A stretch of DNA of 12,144 nucleotides from contig JACQAX010000237.1 in the NCBI GenBank assembly GCA_016194795.1, positions 1 through 12,144 on the forward strand, in the 5' to 3' direction. The DNA is from Deltaproteobacteria bacterium. Lineage in GTDB: Bacteria; Bdellovibrionota; UBA1018; UBA923. The position numbers and the translations under genes were made by a program. Of this stretch, positions 7,925-12,144 are shown piece after piece (the stretch's first letter is position 1; the number at the start of each line of letters is the position of its first letter). The notes under the pieces were generated by a model. The model ran no database searches. It saw only the letters and a program-made list of their open reading frames with translations, and was not told where the DNA came from.

Positions 7925-9000
7925 AATGGGCGTTTTTCGGTTCCAGCCTGGTGTCCGCTTACTGGAACGGGGCCGCCACCTATTATCGTGGCATCATCCG
8001 GGCCCTGGCCGAGCACGGGCATGACGTGACCTTTTACGAGCCCGATGCGTACGATCGGCAGAAGAACCGCGACATCCCCGATCCCGACTGGGCGCGCGTG
8101 CACGTCTACGAGGCGAGCCCCGACGGCGTCCAGCGCGCGCTGCGGCTGGCCCGCGGCGCCGACGTGATCGTCAAGGCAAGCGGCGTGGGCGTCTTCGACG
8201 AGCTGCTCGAGGCGGCGATCGCCGATCTCAAGCGCCCGGGCAACACGGTGCTTTTCTGGGACGTGGACGCGCCGGCGACGCTCGATCGCATCGCGGTCAA
8301 CTCCGGTGACCCGTTCCGGGCGCTCATCCCGAAGTACGATCTCATCTTCACTTACGGCGGCGGGGAGCCGGTGCGGCGCAAATATCTCGCCTTCGGCGCG
8401 CGCGATTGCGTGCCCGTCTACAATGCGCTCGACCCTTCGACGCATTTTCCGGTGGCGCCTGACCCGCGTTTCGCGGGCACGCTGGGGTTTCTCGGCAACC
8501 GTCTTCCCGACCGCGAGCGAAGGGTCGAGAGCTTTTTTCTCGAAGCCGCCGCCGGCAGCCGGAGCGAGCTCTTCCTGCTGGGCGGCGCGGGCTGGGGCGA
8601 CAAGCCCATGCCGGACAACGTGAAATACGTCGGCCACGTCTTCACGACCGACCACAACGCGTTCAACTCCTCGCTTCGCGCCGTCCTCAATCTCAGCCGC
8701 GACAGCATGGCGTCTTACGGGTTTTCGCCCGCCACGCGGGTTTTCGAGGCCGCGGGCGCCGGCGCCTGCGTCATCACGGACCACTGGGAAGGTATCGACT
8801 TTTTCTTCGAGCCCGAGCGCGAGATCCTCGTGGCGCGCGACGGCGCCGAAGTGGCGGCCCAGGTGAACGAGCTTTCGGCCTTTCGCGCGCGGGCCGTGGG
8901 CGAGGCGGCTTACCGGCGCGTGCTGGCCCAGCACACCTATGCGCATCGCGCGAGCCAGGTGGACGGGATCTTGCGCGGAAGCCTGGAGCTGAGCGCATGA
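7906..9000 (+). CDS. Glycosyltransferase, CgeB-like family, second of three
   Basis: A 364-residue GT-B-type protein related to its two neighbours. The N-terminal strand and loop (MKWAFFGSSLVSAYWNGAAT, 6-25) share their layout with the other copies. FWDVDAPATLDR (117-128) holds the motif D119-x-D121-x-P-x-T-x-D127, and YDLIFTYGGG (144-153) follows. The C-terminal domain has LGFLGNRLPDRERRVE (193-208), and YGFSPATRVFEAAGAGACVI (271-290) as the donor-binding region, then HWEGIDFFFEP and EILVARDG. The start at 7906 is preferred because of GGAGAGG; an ATG at 7921 also fits the alignment. It overlaps the previous gene by 19 nt and the next by 4 nt. Its role is presumably transfer of one sugar of a short glycan; the specificity is unknown. 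Confidence 0.88.
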   Translation: MQTSRMKWAFFGSSLVSAYWNGAATYYRGIIRALAEHGHDVTFYEPDAYDRQKNRDIPDPDWARVHVYEASPDGVQRALRLARGADVIVKASGVGVFDELLEAAIADLKRPGNTVLFWDVDAPATLDRIAVNSGDPFRALIPKYDLIFTYGGGEPVRRKYLAFGARDCVPVYNALDPSTHFPVAPDPRFAGTLGFLGNRLPDRERRVESFFLEAAAGSRSELFLLGGAGWGDKPMPDNVKYVGHVFTTDHNAFNSSLRAVLNLSRDSMASYGFSPATRVFEAAGAGACVITDHWEGIDFFFEPEREILVARDGAEVAAQVNELSAFRARAVGEAAYRRVLAQHTYAHRASQVDGILRGSLELSA

Positions 9001-10121
9001 AAATCGTCATCTGCGGGCTCTCGATCACGTCCTCCTGGGGAAACGGGCATGCCACGACTTATCGAGCGCTCGTGCGTGAGCTGGCCCGGCGCGGGCATGA
9101 CGTGCTGTTCCTCGAAGCCGATCGGCCCTGGTACGCGTCCAATCGCGACCTGCCTTCTCCGAGCTACTGCGAAACCGAGCTCTACGAAACCGTCGACGAG
9201 CTCAAGCGGCGCTTCGCGGGCGCCGTTCGCCGCGCCGACGCGGTTCTCGTCGGCTCTTACGTACCCGAAGGCGCCCGGCTGGTCGAATGGGCGACGCGCG
9301 TGGCGCGCGGGGTGACGGCCTTTTACGACATCGACACGCCGGTCACGATGGACAGCCTGGCGCGGGGCGATTGCGAGTATCTTTCGCCGGAGCTCATCCC
9401 GCGCCTCGATCTCTACCTGTCCTTCACCGGGGGCCCGCTCCTGCGCCGGATCGAGCGTGAGCTCGGCTCGCCGTCGGCTCTGCCGTTGTACTGCTCCGTC
9501 GACGTCGACGAGTATCATCCCGAGCGGTCCGAGCCGCGTTGGGATCTCGGGTACCTCGGCACGTACAGCGACGATCGCCAGCCGACGCTCGGGCGGTTTC
9601 TGGTCGAGCCGGCTCTGGCCTTGAGACACAAGAGCTTCGTCGTCGCCGGCGCGCAGTACCCCGAGATGCGCTGGCCCGCCAACGTCGAGCGCATCGAGCA
9701 TCTTCCGCCGCACGAGCACCGGGGCTTCTACAACAGCCAGCGCTTCACGCTGAACGTCACGCGGAGCAAGATGATCGAAGCGGGTTTTTCGCCGAGCGTG
9801 AGGCTGTTCGAGGCCGCCGCGTGCGGCACGCCGATCATCTCCGATTACTGGGACGGGCTCGATACGATCTTCGAGCCGGGCAAAGAGATCCTGATCGCCA
9901 CCAGCGGCGACGACGTCCGCGCCTTTCTCGAGCTGGGCGACCGGGAGCGCGCGCGCATCGGCGAAAGGGCGCGCCGCAAGGTTCTTCGTGATCACACTGC
10001 GGCTCGGCGCGCCGAGCAGCTCGAACATTACCTGCTCGGCAGGAGGGAGGAGACGGCAAATGCAAAGGCAGGCCGCAAGGCTACAGGCCTCGATCGCAAG
10101 GCTTGGACCTTGGTTCCATAA
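8997..10121 (+). CDS. Glycosyltransferase, CgeB-like family, third of three
   Basis: A 374-residue GT-B-type protein and the closest sister of the gene upstream. The N-terminus MKIVICGLSITSSWGNGHAT aligns with that gene, FYDIDTPVTMDS (109-120) has the same D-x-D-x-P-x-T-x-D motif, and GFSPSVRLFEAAACGTPIIS (263-282) is the donor-binding region. DLGYLGTYSDDRQ (183-195) is the strand that opens the C-terminal domain. The start at 8997 overlaps the upstream stop (ATGA), with GGAG (8985-8988) at 8-nt spacing. The last ~25 residues (from about position 350) are Arg/Lys/Ala-rich and run 62 nt into the methyltransferase gene, which makes them look like a read-through tail rather than a folded part. 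Two copies with the intact acidic motif and one altered copy suggest divided donor or acceptor specificity. Confidence 0.88.
   Translation: MKIVICGLSITSSWGNGHATTYRALVRELARRGHDVLFLEADRPWYASNRDLPSPSYCETELYETVDELKRRFAGAVRRADAVLVGSYVPEGARLVEWATRVARGVTAFYDIDTPVTMDSLARGDCEYLSPELIPRLDLYLSFTGGPLLRRIERELGSPSALPLYCSVDVDEYHPERSEPRWDLGYLGTYSDDRQPTLGRFLVEPALALRHKSFVVAGAQYPEMRWPANVERIEHLPPHEHRGFYNSQRFTLNVTRSKMIEAGFSPSVRLFEAAACGTPIISDYWDGLDTIFEPGKEILIATSGDDVRAFLELGDRERARIGERARRKVLRDHTAARRAEQLEHYLLGRREETANAKAGRKATGLDRKAWTLVP
10042..10052 (+). promoter_or_regulatory. Strong ribosome binding site of the methyltransferase
   Basis: The run GGAGGGAGGAG, inside the end of the third CgeB-like gene, ends 7 nt before the ATG at 10060. 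It fixes the methyltransferase start even though this creates a 62-nt gene overlap. It is the longest Shine-Dalgarno-like run at any junction of the operon. Confidence 0.7.
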
Positions 10122-10857
10122 CATCCATCTTCCCGGCGGCATCGAGACGGCGCCGGGGCATTTTCTCGGCGACTTCCCGTCGTACAAATGGCGCCGCATC
10201 GAGAACCTGCTGCCAGCCGACCTGCGCGGCTGGAGCGTGCTCGACATCGGATGCAACGCGGGCTTTTACAGCTTCGAGCTCGCCAAACGGGGCGCGAAGG
10301 TCCTGGGGGTCGACAGCGATCGTAGGTATCTGGCCCAGGCCGAGTTCATCTCGAAGCAGCTCGAGCTCGAGAACAAGCCGAGCTTCAGCTGCCTCCAGGT
10401 GCATGAGCTCGCGACGCTGCCCGACACCTTCGACCTCGTCCTGTTCATGGGGGTTTTCTACCATTTGCGCTATCCGATGCTGGCGCTCGACACGGTAGCC
10501 GCAAAAACCCGCCGCCTGATGGTGTTTCAGTCGCTGACGATGCGGGGAGCGAAGGTGCTCCGGCCGAAAAAAGACTACCCGTTCGGCAGGCGCGCGGTGT
10601 TTTCGAAAGGCGGCTGGCCGAAGCTGGCCTTCATCGAGCACAAGTTCGCGAGCGACGCCACCAACTGGTGGGTGCCCAACCACGCCGCGGCGATGGCGAT
10701 GCTGCGCTCGACCGGCTTCGAGCGCGTGGAGCGCCGCTCGCACGAGATTTATTTCTGCTACCCGCCCAAGGGTGGGGTCGCGGCGCTCCGCACCTGGGAT
10801 GAAGGCGAGTGGCTGGCTGCGACGGGGCAACACAAGACGAAAGGCAGGAAAGAATGA
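10060..10857 (+). CDS. SAM-dependent methyltransferase, CmoB-like class I (possibly the TIGR04290 family)
   Basis: A cytosolic class I methyltransferase of 265 residues. A short leader with LGPWFHNIHLPGG (15-27) and APGHFLGDFP (31-40) precedes the Rossmann fold. Motif I is VLDIGCNAGFYS (60-71), the acidic residue that binds the SAM ribose is Asp85 in LGVDSD, and GVFYHLRYPM (131-140) is the post-motif loop also seen in CmoB-type tRNA wobble-uridine enzymes. The leader and loop match, from memory, the family called TIGR04290 (Rta_06860), which sits in glycosyltransferase clusters; I could not check this. The true substrate is unknown. In this operon a sugar hydroxyl or carboxyl is more likely than tRNA. 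The start is fixed by a strong ribosome site. The gene overlaps the upstream glycosyltransferase by 62 nt and the hydrolase gene by 4 nt. Confidence 0.9.
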   Translation: MQRQAARLQASIARLGPWFHNIHLPGGIETAPGHFLGDFPSYKWRRIENLLPADLRGWSVLDIGCNAGFYSFELAKRGAKVLGVDSDRRYLAQAEFISKQLELENKPSFSCLQVHELATLPDTFDLVLFMGVFYHLRYPMLALDTVAAKTRRLMVFQSLTMRGAKVLRPKKDYPFGRRAVFSKGGWPKLAFIEHKFASDATNWWVPNHAAAMAMLRSTGFERVERRSHEIYFCYPPKGGVAALRTWDEGEWLAATGQHKTKGRKE

Positions 10858-11732
10858 TCGAGGCGTTCAAGATCTGGAATGAGCCGAACAACCTGTCGCA
10901 CTGGGACTTCAAGATGGATCCCGAGTGGAAGGAGTTCGCGGCGATGAGCGAGCTCGCCGCGCGCGCCATCCGTGCCCGGCGCCCCGACCTGCCGATCGTG
11001 CTCGGCGGGATGTCGCCGATCGATCCGGCGTTTCTGCGGCGCCTGCACGGTTATGGGCTGCTCGAGCACATGGACGCCGTCGCCGTTCACGGGTTTCCGC
11101 TCGACTGGAACCATTGGAAGATCGACGAGTGGCCCGCGAAGGTCGACGAGATCCGGGCCGTCACCCACCTGCCGGTTTGGGTGACCGAGGTCGGTGTCTC
11201 GACGTTCGGAGCCGAAGAGGTGCAGGTCTTCGGCCTGAAGCGCACCGCCGAGCTGCTCAAAGGCAAGGTCGACCGCATCTACTGGTACAGCCTCTTCGAC
11301 CTTCCGCAGGCCTGGGGCGCCACGACCCGCCACAAGGAAAGCGAAGGAAGCTCGTACTATCGCCATTTCCACATGGGGCTCATACGCCCCGACGGCTCGC
11401 CGAAGCTCGCGCTCGAGCACTTCGACCCGGCGCTCGGGATCTGCCAGTGGTTTCATTTCGAGGACCCGCGTCTCGATCTCGCCGTCGGCTGGCTCAAAAA
11501 GCTCGGCGTCAAACGCCTGCGCACGGGAATCAGCTGGGCCGACTGGCACCGGCCGAACTCGCTCGAGTGGTTCGACCGCCAGACGGAGGCGCTCAAGGAT
11601 TTCGACACCACGATCACGCTTTGCTTCACACCGCCTTCGCGAGGCAAGCGCGAGTGCTACACGGCTCCGCCGATCGACCCGAAAGAGTTCGCCGAGTTCA
11701 CCGCCCAGGTGGTCGAACGGTACGCCTCATGA
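10854..11732 (+). CDS. Clan GH-A glycoside hydrolase-like protein, apparently circularly permuted
   Basis: 292 residues with no signal peptide, so cytosolic. Residues 5-13 (FKIWNEPNN) match barrel strand 4 of clan GH-A enzymes (GH39/GH5-like), with Glu10 as the expected acid/base. HMDAVAVHGFPLDW (72-85) and LPVWVTEVGVSTF (106-118), with Glu112 as expected nucleophile, follow, then DRIYWYSLFDLP (140-151) as strand 7. Barrel strands 1-3 are absent before strand 4 but seem to come last: LGICQWFHFEDP (194-205), VKRLRTGISWADWHRP (219-234) and TITLCFTPPSRG (253-264). The chain ends on the helix EFAEFTAQVVERYA, which normally leads into strand 4. The total length fits one barrel. The start at 10854 overlaps the methyltransferase stop (ATGA) and has AGGA at 10846-10849. 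It may cleave or transfer a sugar on an intermediate; substrate unknown. A fusion of two incomplete barrels is the alternative. Confidence 0.85.
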   Translation: MIEAFKIWNEPNNLSHWDFKMDPEWKEFAAMSELAARAIRARRPDLPIVLGGMSPIDPAFLRRLHGYGLLEHMDAVAVHGFPLDWNHWKIDEWPAKVDEIRAVTHLPVWVTEVGVSTFGAEEVQVFGLKRTAELLKGKVDRIYWYSLFDLPQAWGATTRHKESEGSSYYRHFHMGLIRPDGSPKLALEHFDPALGICQWFHFEDPRLDLAVGWLKKLGVKRLRTGISWADWHRPNSLEWFDRQTEALKDFDTTITLCFTPPSRGKRECYTAPPIDPKEFAEFTAQVVERYAS

Positions 11733-12144
11733 GCGCGACGATCCTGCTCGTAAGACACGGCATGTGCGCGCATGTCGGAAAACGGCTCGCGGGCCGCAGC
11801 CCGGGCGTCGAGCTCGACGAGGAAGGCGTGCGACAGGCCGAGCGGCTCGCCAGCCGCCTGGGCGGCGAGCGGCTTCGGGCGATCTACGCCAGCCCGCTCG
11901 AGCGCACGGTCGCGAGCGCGTTGCCGGCGGGGCGGCGCCTCGACCTGCCGGTGATTCCGTGCGAGGCCCTGATCGAGATCGATTACGGCCAGTGGACCGG
12001 GCGCGACCTCGCGCAAATGGGCGGCGAGCCGGGCTGGGAAAGCTACAACCTGTTCCGAAGCGGCACGCGCATTCCAGATGGCGACTTCTTTCCGGCGGTA
12101 CAGGCGCGCGTGGCCTCCGAGCTCGAGCTTCCGCGCAAGCGCCA
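11729..12144 (+). CDS. Histidine phosphatase superfamily (phosphoglycerate mutase-like) protein, partial
   Basis: 138 codons are visible and the 3' end is outside the window. Strand 1 and the catalytic loop read LLVRHG (6-11), with Arg9 and His10, the phosphorylated histidine of the branch. A second conserved arginine is Arg59 in YASPLERT (53-60), and Glu83 in LIEIDYGQWTG (81-91) matches the general acid. QARVASELELP (125-135) fits the helix before the second catalytic His, which would lie past the window end. The fourth position of the RHGxT motif is altered here (RHGMC), which is tolerated in the family. The start shares ATGA with the hydrolase stop; no good ribosome site is visible, so translation probably depends on coupling. 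A role in removing phosphate from a sugar or sugar-lipid intermediate fits the context but is inference. Confidence 0.88.
   Translation, partial: MSATILLVRHGMCAHVGKRLAGRSPGVELDEEGVRQAERLASRLGGERLRAIYASPLERTVASALPAGRRLDLPVIPCEALIEIDYGQWTGRDLAQMGGEPGWESYNLFRSGTRIPDGDFFPAVQARVASELELPRKR

Noticed and set aside
6530..10256. Series of long minus-strand open frames (6530-7867, 7738-8946, 8937-10256)
   Set aside because: All are antisense to recognisable glycosyltransferases, overlap each other, and have biased low-complexity composition.
10854..11732. The hydrolase as an N-terminally truncated pseudogene
   Set aside because: The frame is intact, has a coupled start, and the apparently missing strands 1-3 seem to be present at the C-terminus, so permutation explains it better than decay.

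Overview
High-GC bacterial DNA (roughly two thirds G+C by eye) with dense coding and very short intergenic gaps. It looks like a chromosomal glycan or glycoconjugate locus of an environmental Gram-negative-type bacterium. The protein families (CgeB-like glycosyltransferases, a CmoB-like methyltransferase, an ABC exporter with an N-terminal zinc ribbon) recall Proteobacteria, Acidobacteriota and similar phyla, but the sequence alone does not fix the taxon. No RNA genes, insertion sequences, CRISPR arrays or phage genes were seen.

Layout: a divergent locus around a 144-bp intergenic region (3407-3550). On the minus strand lie UDP-glucose 6-dehydrogenase (2039-3406) and then, 54 bp downstream, an ABC exporter (1-1984, cut by the window start before Walker B). 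On the plus strand nine genes run from 3551 to the window end, and every junction overlaps (4, 4, 13, 19, 4, 62, 4 and 4 nt). In order they are two NAD-dependent nucleotide-sugar epimerases (rhamnose-4-epimerase-like and CDP-paratose/tyvelose-epimerase-like), a GT4-type glycosyltransferase, three related CgeB-like glycosyltransferases, a SAM methyltransferase, a clan GH-A glycoside hydrolase-like protein, and a histidine phosphatase (cut by the window end).

Inferred function: the two epimerases and the dehydrogenase supply activated sugars. The four transferases build a short oligosaccharide or decorate an acceptor, the methyltransferase caps or modifies it, and the hydrolase and phosphatase trim or process an intermediate. 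The ABC exporter may move the product. No initiating phosphoglycosyltransferase, Wzx flippase, Wzy polymerase or chain-length regulator lies in the window, so a classical capsule or O-antigen locus is not shown here. From memory, similar cassettes (CgeB-like transferases + this methyltransferase + 'beta-xylosidase' + histidine phosphatase) occur in several proteobacteria, and I know of no characterised product.

The most unusual single gene is the hydrolase at 10854-11732. Its polypeptide starts at barrel strand 4 (the WNEPNN acid/base motif at residues 8-13) and ends with what looks like strands 1-3 of the same barrel. This is the pattern of a circularly permuted TIM barrel.
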